A stretch of 64,000 bases of DNA, taken from assembly GCA_963573305.1 (NCBI GenBank), contig OY754329.1, positions 46,954,417 to 47,018,416 of the forward strand, read 5' to 3'. This document shows, piece by piece, positions 12,730 through 22,750 of the stretch. Position 1 is the stretch's first letter, and each line of letters starts with the position of its first letter. The notes beneath the pieces were generated by a model. That model had not been told where the DNA came from, made no database searches, and saw nothing but the letters and a program-made list of their open reading frames with translations. The translations under genes were made by a program, and so were the position numbers. The DNA is from Pyrrhosoma nymphula (Eukaryota; Arthropoda; Insecta; Odonata; Coenagrionidae).

Positions 12730-13318
12730 AACGGGAGGAGAAAGCTTCACGGATGAAGCACATTAAACCAAAGTCTACCACAGCTACCACCAAACACGCA
12801 CATATTCTATATGGCGAACATGATGTTTCAGTCACCTCCTCAGATGAATGCTCCACGAACTTCCCCGAACTCATTAGGAACACAGAGATGAACAAGTGTG
12901 GGACTGACTAGACGCGCAGACGTGTTTACAGAGATGAAATCGATAACTGTCACTCCTACTGACGCTCACTGAAGATATCTTTCGTCCTCCAAGGAATCCA
13001 TTTCCCCTCTCATCCGCTAAAAACTGAAATCTCGGAAGGATAATGGAAAGGGGAAGAATAAACTGCACCTCTTCCCCTGGTGAACTCAGTTGAAGGTGTA
13101 GCGTCAGACGCTATATTTATATTTAGTAAGTTCTGCAATCTCCAAAATTATTAAGAACTGTTACTACAGAATGCTGGTGAGAAATATAAGCATTCAAAGA
13201 GTTTTTTTATACAGAATTTAAATAAATTCCTCTCCAAAGATACGTTTCTCCTTTTTATTTCTTCACAATGGAATAATCTCTAAAAAAAAAAGTATCCAAC
13301 CTACAGTCTACATACATA
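12730..13318. other. Non-coding stretch, nothing recognised
   Basis: No gene or element could be supported between the hairpin and the LINE fragment that follows. Confidence 0.4.
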
Positions 13319-13344
13319 ATATAGAAGAGGGCTAGATACATACA

Positions 13345-13640
13345 AGACTAAGAATACTCTTAGAAACTAGAAAGATGGAATATACTTCAATGGATTGCAG
13401 GCAAAACACTGGTAAATCGAAATAGAAGTGAAAATATCCGATAATCATGTAAAACAGAAAAGATAAATGACAATATGAAAATGGAATGAAGCTGACACAT
13501 GAAGAGAATGGCACGTGACAGATTAGTGCATATTGTAATAGAGATAAACTACCCAAAGGTAGAAGAAACGTCGGTCGGCCAAGGGAAAGTGGTTCGACAG
13601 CTTTAACTAATGAAGGATTTAATTAAAAAAGAAAATGGTC
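13345..13640 (+). mobile_element. LINE reverse-transcriptase C-terminal fragment, second family
   Basis: Frameshifted plus-strand pieces read KLERWNILQWIAGKTLVNRN, then W-H-V-containing residues, then LPKGRRNVGRPRES. This matches the C-terminal layout of another LINE group ('LRW..G.TR.DRIRN..IR ... W.GH ... GRR..GRPR..W'). It differs from the RTE-like tails elsewhere in the window and is heavily decayed, with several stops. Confidence 0.5.
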
Positions 13641-14429
13641 AAAGGAACCTGCTGTAAAGGAAGAAGAAGTCGATGAAAAATTTATGTCGAGACAATAGTT
13701 TATAACATCGAGGAACCTGGTATGGGTTCTTCCGTCAATACACGAGCATTCCAAAGAGGTATCGAACGACCGTTTCATCAAAGTCTCCTCCTGTCCTTAT
13801 AAACTCTTTCCTTCGGCTGAGAACAACTTTGAAAGCGGGGGCAGGAGGGGTATTGGGATAAACGGGATGCAGAAGAGGAAATGAGGCAGAAGGTGGAAAG
13901 AAAGGTAATGGAGTGGGGGAGGGCGATGTACTCGAAATTCACGGAGCATATAGCTTCCTTCATCCATTCACAACCCCTCGCTTATTTCCCCATATATTGT
14001 AATCCCCATCGCTGATGAACCCCATTCTCCCGTAATAGGACCCTGCCCAAATTGGGTTATTCATCCGCCATCGGATATAACCTGCCAGAACGGGATGCCC
14101 TCTAACTCGATGTCAGTGGAAGAGGCAAAAAATTCTTTCAAGCGCCATCATTTCCTTCTTCCTTCATCAGCCTGATTTCCAGTCAATATGAGGATGAAAT
14201 AAAATATCAGCGATAATAACAGTATTCCACCCTTTTCCATTCCCCCTGTTCCATTCAGCTCATACGAAAAAACCCAATTTTATGGGTTCTCAGGTTGATT
14301 CCCTCAGAGTGTATCTTCCTCATCAATTCTATTCTCATCAAAACGCTCTCCATATCATTTTAACCTCTCCTTCCCCATCCAACCCGACGGTTTCATTCCC
14401 TTACACTCCTTACAACAGCCCCAGCGTTC
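13641..14429. other. Non-coding stretch, nothing recognised
   Basis: No gene was recognised. The stretch 13,970-14,430 is unusually pyrimidine-rich on the plus strand. Confidence 0.4.
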
Positions 14430-14828
14430 GTGCCCCCTCCTACCTTCCCCACGTACAAAAAAGTAACTGGTTGTGTCTACGACAATACCGTAGGCGTTTA
14501 TTGCTTGAAAAGTCTTCTTGTGTCTTATCAGGGTTTGGCCACGGTGTGGAAGTCCTACAGGATTAAGAACATTAGGGAGATTTACGATATGTGGCATATG
14601 GAGACGTTTAGGTATGAGTTTGATAAAAGTCTTGGTGAGGGTGAAATTGCTTCATTTTTTGAGACCACTTCTGGAAGTAGCTCTGGAGTAGTGGGTATAA
14701 GTAAAGAATTGTATTCTTCTTTTACATGTGCTAATGGTCCGTTTTGTTGTAATTTAAATCGTGGATACGCTTTGGATGAGAATCCTTTGTCAGCGTATAT
14801 GTACAAAGTAAGAGAGTTCCTAGGGTAG
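14430..14828 (+). CDS. Unassigned open frame of 132 codons, possibly an exon or a decayed element
   Basis: The frame is open from before 14,430 to a TAG at 14,826-14,828. Its second half (from about residue 40) looks more protein-like than most random frames here, with W, C, G and acidic residues mixed and segments such as YDMWHMETFRYEFDKSLGEG and NGPFCCNLNRGYALDENPLS. A possible splice donor, AAA|GTAAGAG, lies inside its end. The first 15 codons are low-complexity and probably not coding. I recognise no family, and the start is undefined. It could be an exon of an unknown gene, a transposon relic or chance. Confidence 0.25.
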   Translation: MPPPTFPTYKKVTGCVYDNTVGVYCLKSLLVSYQGLATVWKSYRIKNIREIYDMWHMETFRYEFDKSLGEGEIASFFETTSGSSSGVVGISKELYSSFTCANGPFCCNLNRGYALDENPLSAYMYKVREFLG

Positions 14829-16141
14829 TAGGCACTGCCTAGGCTGTCACTCCCAACATTTTCCGGAACATTCCGTGGATGGCATTCTGGACTTCTTGTA
14901 TTCACATCGCGACGCTATTTCATCTTTTAACCTCATTTCATTCGTATGAACTTTCTTATTTCGGATGAATTTAGACACATTTCCTGATAGGCGAAAATTA
15001 TTCAACATTTTACGGTTTGAATATCTCAAAACGTTTTCACTCTTTCATAATTTAGCTTGTTTCGTGGCTTTATCTCTTTGTTTCGATCAAACCTCTTTCA
15101 AATGGACCCACTCGCGTCGTCAGTTTTCCCTTGAGCTACTCGACGAGTTAGTTTTTTTCGCATTCGGTGACACATGATTTAAAACCAATATTTAGCGCCC
15201 ATACTCTTCTTTCTGACCTCATATTTTCCAATATGACCAATATATATCTTCTGTCTACCTCCCTCTTTAAAGTAGCGTATTATATGTTCAGTTAATTATT
15301 TTTTTTTACTTTCCGAAATGTAAAGCATATTGTGGTATACATATTTTCCTTTTATCACTGCTAGCCATGTATACCACCATCCTTGCCGAATTAAAACGTC
15401 ACTCGCCAGAAACAGCTCAGAGATTCCGAAGCCACTATTGCCCTTCAATTTCCATGCCCGATTCTGCGCCTCCTTCATGAGAGAGAATTTAAAATCTCCT
15501 TTAAGTCCGTCACTCATATTCTCTTTCTCCACCACTCCAAAGTCCTAAAAATGGACAGACATCATTGTATTAATTATGCATATAGAAGCTATGTTTTCTT
15601 TGATGACCACTTACATAGTCTACAATATCTCCATATGTTCTACCGTAGGGAAAATATTACTAATATATATTTATATTTACAATATGGTGGATAATGGGGA
15701 GAAGATACGCGTGCTATATATCGAGACGTGTAACTAGACACCAGGTTGACTACATTCTTGTCACAAAATGATAAAAGGTCAAGTATGGCTGTTTAAGAGC
15801 CATTTGGTGATATAAATATTTGGTTATAGTTGATTCGAAGATTTTCCAGGCGTTCTACTGGAGGAGTGATAGTTTTCGGGTTCTCCCCTGGGTGAAAATT
15901 TCCATCGGTGAAAACCGTTTCTCCAGCCATCCTGCTAATGTCTTCAGCTCAAAAGTGGCAGTACATTCTAATTGTTCGTATAATATATGTGGTATGAGAA
16001 GGTAACCAAATTTGGTATGGTTCCAGTGTCTACGCATTTCTGAAGAAAATCTAACGATGAAATACGTGGGTACTTCTTCGAATCTCCTCTTCTTCCAATA
16101 GATTTCCTCCCAATTCTGCAATTGGGGCTGAACCACCAGAG
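14829..16141. other. Non-coding stretch, nothing recognised
   Basis: AT-rich DNA without a recognisable gene; scattered short open frames only. Confidence 0.4.
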
Positions 16142-16149
16142 CTTGACAC

Positions 16150-16224
16150 CGACTCGGGTGGGACTCGAACCCGCGACCCTCGAATTAGCAGGTGAGTACT
16201 TAACCCCGCCACTACCGGGGCCGG
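16150..16224 (-). repeat. tRNA-like SINE head or tRNA pseudogene
   Basis: On the minus strand a tRNA-like sequence begins near GGCCCCGGTAGTGGCGGGG (box A position) and contains a perfect box B, GGTTCGAGTCC, at about 16,164-16,174. The acceptor ends do not pair well, so it is not a credible functional tRNA. Its layout fits a tRNA-derived SINE head like those at 54 and 63 kb, although it is not obviously the same subfamily. Confidence 0.5.
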
Positions 16225-16226
16225 AT

Positions 16227-17820
16227 TCTTTCTTTATTGCTCAGAGGCTTCTTCAGGAGCGGGGAAGTTAAGCCTTTTGTGGGGAGGTTTGGTTTTTGTA
16301 ATTTTATTCTCCCAGGTCTCTGATGGATTGCTGCACACATTCTTTTTTATAGATTTGCAAAATACTTAAAACATCCTAATGGTCTACCTCAGATCACTCA
16401 AATTGATCTAAAAAAGGGTCTCCGGTTTTGGATGAAAAGCCAAAAAATACTAACTGTCGTAGTCCAGTCGAAAGTTTTTCAATGTCAACCGAAAATGTTT
16501 GAAGACGTCTTAGAGTCTAACGATATACGTCATGGTGTGTATTAGTTGATCATTTTTAATGCAATGAATATAAAGTACTTATTTAAAAACTTTAAAGTAA
16601 AAATATGAAAGAAGTAATATATTCACTTGCTATCCTGCCTCCTTTCCATCCAAACGAAGTTTTTGTATGGGCTATCTTGGCTTTCTGTTCAAAGGAACAG
16701 GGGTTGAAACCATTGCAGTGGCAGAGGTTATTCCTATTAAAATCCTGATTACATTAGTTGTAAAATAAATAGATTTTCAAGAGTAGTATTCCGTTTTAAA
16801 TCTTTTTAAAGGCATGCTAAACTGAGGACCCTTTGGTGTCTCTCGTTAAGAATGACTAATGTCGTCCTCGGGTTTCTCTCCACCAGTCCTCTATTCCCCT
16901 ACTAAGTCTACCCACACCTACCAACCCACTTATTCTCCATGGTGCAAATTAGCTCGGCTCCCGGTCGCCTCTCAAAAATCTTTTTTCCCCTCCCACGAAT
17001 TAAGGGCACGTCGTCCGTCCTCAATTTGGAAATCGGAAAGGGCGGATGTTATAAAGATCAGTCGTTTCAGAAATGCCAACCGGAGGGAAGTCGGCTGACA
17101 AAGAGGGAGGAAGAGGACGAAGGGGAGAGCACAAACGTGTTGAGCACGAAGATGGAAATGGAAGGAAGCGAGGTCTTAGGGAACAGAAGAGATAAAAATG
17201 GGAGAAAGACGGAACGCGTCCCTCGGGACGACGGAAAGAAAGAAGATAGGGTGCGATGGTAACAGCTGAGGACAACCTTAATTTTCGAGTGTGTATATGA
17301 AAAGTGCCGAAGTACCTACGTCAAAGACAGATAAATTCATTTCCGAGTTGCTTTCTTTCTTCTTCTTTTTGACCGTACTTTTCGAATACTTATCCATCTA
17401 GAATATTACACTGATACGTACTTTCGTAATTTGTGCAATGTTTTGATGTCTTAACTGCCGAGAGAAAATAAAATCTCTCCGTTCACAAATGAAACTCGAT
17501 TGACCAATTTTTCAGAAGTTTTTCTACTTTAAATTCGTCAGATTTAATCCTCTCCTAATAACCATCCATTAGAGTAAAGAAATGTCCATTTACTTAAAGT
17601 TTTCTGGCTGAAAAATAAACTCCAGGTATAAAAATAAGTTAATCAGCTCAGAGCTAAATGTAACATTGTGATGATTCCCTGGATCGGGTTGATGCCCAGT
17701 GAGTCACTCAATTCTTTTTCCTTTTTACCCACACAGTTACAAAAGGTACAGTTGTTTAATGTGAACTATCGCCTGATATGGCGATCTAGATGGTGGTGGC
17801 AGTGCAAAGGAAACTAACGA
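16227..17820. other. Non-coding stretch, nothing recognised
   Basis: No gene was recognised. A purine-rich stretch at 17,090-17,260 gives charged open frames on the plus strand (16,939-17,262) that look compositional rather than coding. Confidence 0.4.
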
Positions 17821-17821
17821 A

Positions 17822-17878
17822 TTATTAGAACAAATGGAAATTAGAATTCGTAATTTATTAGAACAAATGGAAATTAGA
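17822..17878. repeat. 24-bp tandem direct repeat
   Basis: TTATTAGAACAAATGGAAAT followed by TAGA occurs at 17,822-17,845 and again at 17,855-17,878, a period of 33 bp. The second copy borders the GC-rich patch that begins at 17,880, so it may mark a replication slip or the edge of an insertion. Confidence 0.7.
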
Positions 17879-17879
17879 G

Positions 17880-18262
17880 CCACGGCCACGGGGCAACGGG
17901 AATAGGAGAGGTTAAACAGGAGGGTTAAGGCAAAGAAGGGAATCCAAGCTTACGCGAGCAGAAGCTGAAGAGGCGGACCAGGAGCGGCGTCGAGGTGACG
18001 GCGACACTACCTCCCAACACGGGGGAGACCCAGCAAGAAGCCCCGCCTTCTTGGGCCCTCGAGTATACTTGTATATACCGCCTAACCCATTTGATCTCCC
18101 ATGGGCTCCGGCGGAACCGTTGACTTGCAACCGCGGGGCCAAGGCTTCGTCGGCCTCTCGCACTGCACGGTACAAAGGGTCTTTATTTGCCCTTGCCCGA
18201 GTGGTCGCCGCCTTCGTTCGCGGCATCGTACCGCCGCCGCTGTATGCCTCCTTCGTACACGG
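17880..18262 (-). other. GC-rich patch with overlapping open frames, origin unknown
   Basis: This block is far richer in G+C and CpG than its flanks and has sharp edges at about 17,880 and 18,260. It is open on both strands; the longest frame is 104 codons on the minus strand (17,912-18,226), rich in A, R, S and G. I recognise no domain. It could be a decayed mobile element or a small CpG island; the frames themselves may reflect composition. Confidence 0.3.
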
Positions 18263-19257
18263 CTCAAATGCTTATGTAAATATTCATTTCATTAATATCA
18301 TCAAGCCATAGGAGCACACACTTAGTAGTCAAATACCAGGCACCTCTAAAAAAATTGATGTTTTGTGATCTATATTTATTATATGCATATCATTTCTCAT
18401 GAAAACATTCTGTGATAAATTGAATCGAAAGATAAGTACTCATTTTAATAAGTACTTAAGTTACAATACGACACAACTTGCACAGTTACCTGTATTTTAT
18501 TAAGAGGGAGGGAGCAGAATTGAATAAAGTAAAAATTCACCAGCAACCACCAACAATTTGGCATTTTCAGCCTATTATACGCAACTTGTCTTGAGTCAAG
18601 CGTTTATAATACACGTAGTCTTTTGAAGTTAAACCGATAACCGCGAGCCACTCATTTAGGATAAAATCATGCTTACTTTTTTTTTATATGCCGTCGCAAC
18701 GACAGCCCTCTCATCATCCAGCTGAACGTGCTTTGTATTTATTATTGTCCTTTACTAAATACCTGAATGCAAGAAGCCTAATAAAATGAGGGAAAATACT
18801 AAATATGCGCCCGTGGGCATGACAAAAATAATTTTACGAAAATATAGGGAAAAAGATGGTATTTGCACAATCACGATAACATGCTCTGGAAGGGAAAGAT
18901 AATGATTTGAGAGTTGACTATTATGTTGGATGATAATATGCCGCAAGATCAGTCTCATCAATTAATCTAAGCAAGGGAGGTACATGGTGAGCCATGTGAG
19001 AGTAGTGAAGGGAGGTTAGAGTGAAGAACGAGGGGAAAGGGGTAGGCTGGTCTGGCCGGTGTTGGGGACAGTGAGATGCATGGACTGACAGGGAAAGCAG
19101 TTAGGTAGAAAAATGAACGAGTACAAACTCTTAGGGAGATATAATAGTGGAAAGTGTATCCCAAATAAAATAATTTACACTGGAATGGAGCCTCCCTATG
19201 CATGAAGGTTACGTGATTATAAATGCTGCAAATATTTCAGCATACCGTTTACCCAAC
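18263..19257. other. Non-coding stretch, nothing recognised
   Basis: AT-rich DNA with no feature I can support. Confidence 0.4.
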
Positions 19258-19520
19258 ATCCTCTCCTCTACTACGGCCTTAAGCAACCCTTCGCCCCTCA
19301 TTACTTCCTCCATCAACCCACTTTGCCTCCTCCTAATCTCATCCAGAAGTTTCCATTCCTCACCCAACATACTTTTCTACACCCAACATCTTTCCTTTTT
19401 TGTAATCCTTTCCGTTCACCGCACCTTCTCCATCCTGCTTCACGCCCACATCTAGAACGCCTGCAGCCTATTCTCATCCTCCTTTCTCATTGTCCACGTT
19501 TCTACACCTGTTGTGCATTT
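19258..19520 (-). mobile_element. LINE reverse-transcriptase C-terminal fragment
   Basis: The minus strand reads TTGVETWTMRKEDENRLQAF, a stop, MWA, a stop, SRMEKVR, and later LGEEWKLLDEIRRRQSGLME then GEGLLKAVVEERMLGKR. This is the classic 'YG.E.WTLRKEDE.RL.AFEMW.WRRM.K..WT ... LL..IRRRQ ... GEGLLK ... EGR' tail of RTE-like LINEs. It has at least four in-frame stops and is confined to the C-terminal end. It belongs to the same broad family as 9.6-10.7 kb. Confidence 0.75.
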
Positions 19521-20156
19521 AAAAAGAGTGATTGCTTGTTTTTGTTTCTCAGCTGTTTTTCTCTTCTGCTCACTGATTATAGTGCAAGCCAGTGGAAGCG
19601 CTGCTGAAAACTCTTTCATGAAGTTCAAACTTATAAAAATAAGGAAAACTTATTTCCTCGACCGATGCTGACAAACGAAACAATAGAGGAAGATATGCGG
19701 TTGAAGTTTGAACATTGAAGTTTTATATAAAACATCACAATTGATGGCGTCATATGGCTCAAACTCGCTTAAACACTCAGTAATAAAAAATTTCCCGTAG
19801 AAACATGTCTACTCATTATCTTCCCCATGTATTGGATAGGCATGTTTTGGTTACGCTTGTCCGTACTTTCCCAATCTAGAGCTTTACTCTTATCCCTTTT
19901 TGCCTTCTCGACCGGGAAGTGACCTCACTCGTCCCGTATCCACAGAAGGAAGCTGTTGCTCTCGACTTCCACAGTGCCGTATGTTGTGCTCCTGCTTCGC
20001 TGCCTCCTCATTCTCACACGCTACAGATGCTTGTCGCTCACCCGTCTAACTGCTGCTTCCTGTTGCCACGGCCTTCGTTCGTTGCTCGCTACCAACCCAC
20101 GAGAAGCCTTCTTATTTGTGTTAATTTGTTATTTGATATTTCAACCTATTTTGTTT
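19521..20156. other. Stretch downstream (in minus sense) of the LINE cluster, origin unclear
   Basis: No protein was recognised. The part 19,900-20,130 is GC-richer and could be 5' leader sequence of another LINE copy, because it adjoins a 54-bp repeat (20,157-20,210) that also flanks the upstream end of the main LINE at 23,971-24,029. That link is an inference. Confidence 0.35.
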
Positions 20157-20210
20157 CAATTAAATGTGGAGTATATTTGATACAGTCCACTTGAACTCAT
20201 TTACTCCACA
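20157..20210. repeat. Short flanking repeat, related copy at 23,971-24,029
   Basis: The two copies share CAATTAAATGTGG, then a variable spacer, then ACAGTCCACTT, and end with TTACTCCACA / TTACCCCACA. They lie 3.8 kb apart in the same orientation, at the two edges of the LINE cluster. They may be leader sequences of two LINE copies. Confidence 0.55.
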
Positions 20211-20597
20211 GCACCATACAACGCTAGACTCCATACCATGCTCTTCGCCAATCTCTTCTTGATATCCTTACCAAGGACCCCGTAATCAGTTCCCTTATTC
20301 TGTTACTGAACGCTTCTTTCGCTATATATTTTCGTTTTGCGATATTCTCATACCAATGTCTCTGCTACAATGTCCATGTTCTAGCGTATTACCCAAGAAA
20401 TTAAATTTCTCTTCTTGCTCCAGTTCGTGCCATCCTACTTTTATGACCAGCTTCTCTTTCTTTGTCCTGAAAAATCTGATTACTTTCGTTTTCGTATGAT
20501 TTATCATCATGACGTGTTTCACCCACTGGTTTTCTAATGCATTTACTAAAGATATATAATAGTCTTCTTCTTCAGTGTCCAATATTTTGATTTGTTT
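20200..20597 (-). pseudogene. Second LINE reverse transcriptase fragment (palm to thumb)
   Basis: On the minus strand, immediately after the C-terminal end of the main LINE, a new reading starts with ILDTEEEDYYISLVNALE. This is the sequence expected just after the YxDD motif. It continues KVIRFFRTKKEKLVIKVG, then FNFLGNTLEHG and SRDIGMRIS, and in another frame ends KKRLAKSMVWSLALYGAVE. It therefore covers the region between the catalytic motif and 'ALYGAE' of a different LINE copy. Both of its ends are broken. Confidence 0.7.
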
Positions 20598-20985
20598 GTT
20601 GCAACTCGCCATTCTTTTTGTATGCCTGCCTTCCTCTTCATTTCTACGTAACTCCTGCATCCTATGTCCTTCATTATCTGCCCCAGGTACTGCTGACGTG
20701 GCCTCCCTCTGTTTCTCTTTCCTTTAATGTTTCCTTTTATTATTAATTTCAGGAGTCCTTCGTGTCTCAACAATGTCCAACAAGCTTTACTCGTCTCTGA
20801 ACTATGTTTTTTTCTAGGCTGCGTTTTTCATCTACTCGTCGAAGAACTTCTTCTTTCGTCACTTTGTCTGCCCATCCAATTCTTATCATACGCCTATAAC
20901 ACCATAGATCAAACGAATTCAGTCTCCTTTTCTCTTCTACCCCTAAATTCCGTCTCACACCCGTGCAACAATACACTCTAGACAT
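20590..20985 (-). pseudogene. LINE C-terminal block
   Basis: Two overlapping frames on the minus strand read RRLNSFDLWCYRRMIRIGWA, then KVTKEEVLRRVDEKRSL, then (other frame) LRHEGLLKLIIKGNIKGKRN, GRPRQQYLGQIMKDIG and EMKRKAG...WRVAT. This is the connection and tail region found after the thumb of RTE-like reverse transcriptases. One frameshift at about 20,770 splits it. The protein would have ended soon after WRVATN, where the second LINE fragment begins. Confidence 0.8.
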
Positions 20986-21587
20986 AGGTTTTAAGGAGCC
21001 TCTTTCTTATTTAAAGACTATTCCATCGGGACGTAAATAGTTTCAATTTCTTGTTAAAAGGGTTTTTTGCTTGATTAATTCTACTTCGTACTCGCTTACT
21101 ACTTCACCCATCTCTCGTAATACTACTCCCCAGGTATACAAAGGAATCCACTCGTTTGAGGCGTTTATTATCAACCACAATCTGCGCTTTCGCTTGTCCC
21201 TCTTTGTCGCATACCATTATCTTTGTTTCGGTTACATTAATTTTCACGTTATATCTTGTTCCCATGAGTTCATTCATCTTTTCTATCACACATTTAAGGT
21301 CTTCTTCCTTTTCCGCTAGTACAGCAATATCATCCGTAAACCTTAGCATTTCTATTCTTTCACCGTGTATTCTAACTCCCATTTTTGTTCTTTTGCTGAC
21401 ATCTTTCAGGGCCTCTTCAATATACATGTTAAATATCATTGGTGATAACGCGCATCCTTGTCTCACCCCCTTCTGGATTTTAGCTTCTAATTGCTGTTTA
21501 CCTCCCTCCAGAATAGCTTTTTCGTTCCTATACAGATTCCATATGAGTCTTTGCTGTCTATAGCTGATTCCAGCTCTCTTTAGAACC

Positions 21588-21860
21588 TTAAACATTTGAA
21601 TAAATTCGACAGTCTCGGGCGATATATGGTGGAAAAGCATTTTAGTACTTAAATAAAACTACAGTAATTGTACTGTCCACTTAAAGTTTATTGTAAATAT
21701 TACACTACACGTGTTTCGACGTTCCTTAGGGCGTCATCATCAGGTCGTCATCATCAGATGACGCCCTAAGGAACGTCGAAACACGTGTAGTGTAATATTT
21801 ACAATTAAATTTAAGTGGACAGTACAATTACTGTAGTTTAATTAAGTAATTAAACATTTG
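21588..21860. repeat. 11-bp target-site duplication flanking the foldback insertion
   Basis: TTAAACATTTG occurs at 21,588-21,598 and again at 21,850-21,860. In the minus-strand reading these are the two copies of CAAATGTTTAA within the codons for Q-M-F-K of the LINE. Dropping one copy plus the sequence between them gives the expected continuous LINE reading DQMFKVLKRAG, so this is a true duplicated target. Confidence 0.85.
21599..21849. mobile_element. 251-bp foldback element inserted in the LINE
   Basis: About 90-bp arms (21,653-21,743 and 21,749-21,842) are inverted repeats of each other with few mismatches. The centre carries TCATCATCAG twice. The arms include ACACGTGT, TTTCGACG and CCTTAGGGCG. 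Outside the arms, 21,599-21,652 is a unique segment present on one side only. The 11-bp target duplication shows it arrived as a unit. It has no coding capacity. On the minus strand it carries CTGATGA...GACG...CGTC...GAAAC, reminiscent of hammerhead ribozymes in Penelope-like elements; the class remains unproven. Confidence 0.8.
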
Positions 21861-22750
21861 GTCTCATTTAACGGTATTGAAGGCTTTTTCCATATCTATG
21901 AATGCAATGAAAATTTTCCTATTCCACTCCAATCTTTTTTTTAAATCAATCTTAATGCCAGTATATTCTTCCTTGTACCCCTGCTTTTTCTGAATCCAAT
22001 TGGTCTTTTGAGAGCATTACTTCAGCTTTTCGTTCCATACGCCTGAGGATAATATTTGTCATTATTTTTGCTGCGTGTGACCCTATACTTATCGTTCTGT
22101 ATTGTTCACATTTTATTGCACCTACTTTCTTAGGCATAGATATCATGATATTAGCTTAAATGCAGGGAGTTTTATCTGTTCATATATCACCTTGATGAGC
22201 TTATAGCGTCTGTCCTTCATTTTGGCTCCTCTTGCCTTGAGAAGTTCTGCCGGGATGTCATCTACACCCGGGGATTTATTATTCTTCAGGCTTTTCATTG
22301 CTAATTCAAATTCCTCTCTCAGTATTGGTTCTCCCAGATCATCTATAGTAATTGTTTCTTCTCTTTCAATACTGTTTTCCGGCAATTCTTCACCTCCATG
22401 CAGAACCTCGATACATTCTTTCCATCTTTTAATGATTTCGTCATCATTATCTAGTAAAATGCTATCTTTGTCCATTATTGCCCTACTTCTGTTTCTATAT
22501 CCTCCAAATAATTATTTTATTAATTTGTAGCCATTTTCCATTCTTCCTCCATCCAGGTTTTCCTCTATTTGGAGCATAGATCTTCGTAATACTTTTCTCT
22601 TTCTTTTTTCATCTATTTATTTTGTTTCTCAGTCTTCTGTTCAGCTTCCTCTTTTTTTGAGCTTTTTAGTTTTCTTTTCTTTTCTATAATTTTCATGAAA
22701 TCATTTGTATTCCATTCTTTATTTTTCACCTTCCCCTTCATTCCAACTAT

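Larger units (their letters stand above)
20986..22530 (-). pseudogene. LINE reverse transcriptase domain, split by an insertion
   Basis: The upstream part (22,143-22,475) includes the fingers region, with LKNNKSPGVDDIPAELLKA. Then comes SMPKKVGAIKCEQYRTISIG (about 22,090-22,146) and AFNTVK-stop-DQMF at about 21,855-21,880. After the inserted element it resumes with KVLKRAGISYRQQRLIWNLY, GVRQGCALSPMIFNMYIEEA and the catalytic motif LRFTDDIAVLA, where the usual FADD is FTDD. It ends VDSFVYLGSSITRDG at 21,104. Stops and frameshifts make it non-functional. Confidence 0.85.

Noticed and set aside
14582..14905. 107-codon minus-strand frame
   Set aside because: It overlaps the unassigned plus-strand frame, which has slightly better composition; at most one can be real and neither is proven.
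21156..21563. 135-codon plus-strand frame
   Set aside because: It is the antisense of the LINE reverse transcriptase, which is clearly coding on the minus strand.
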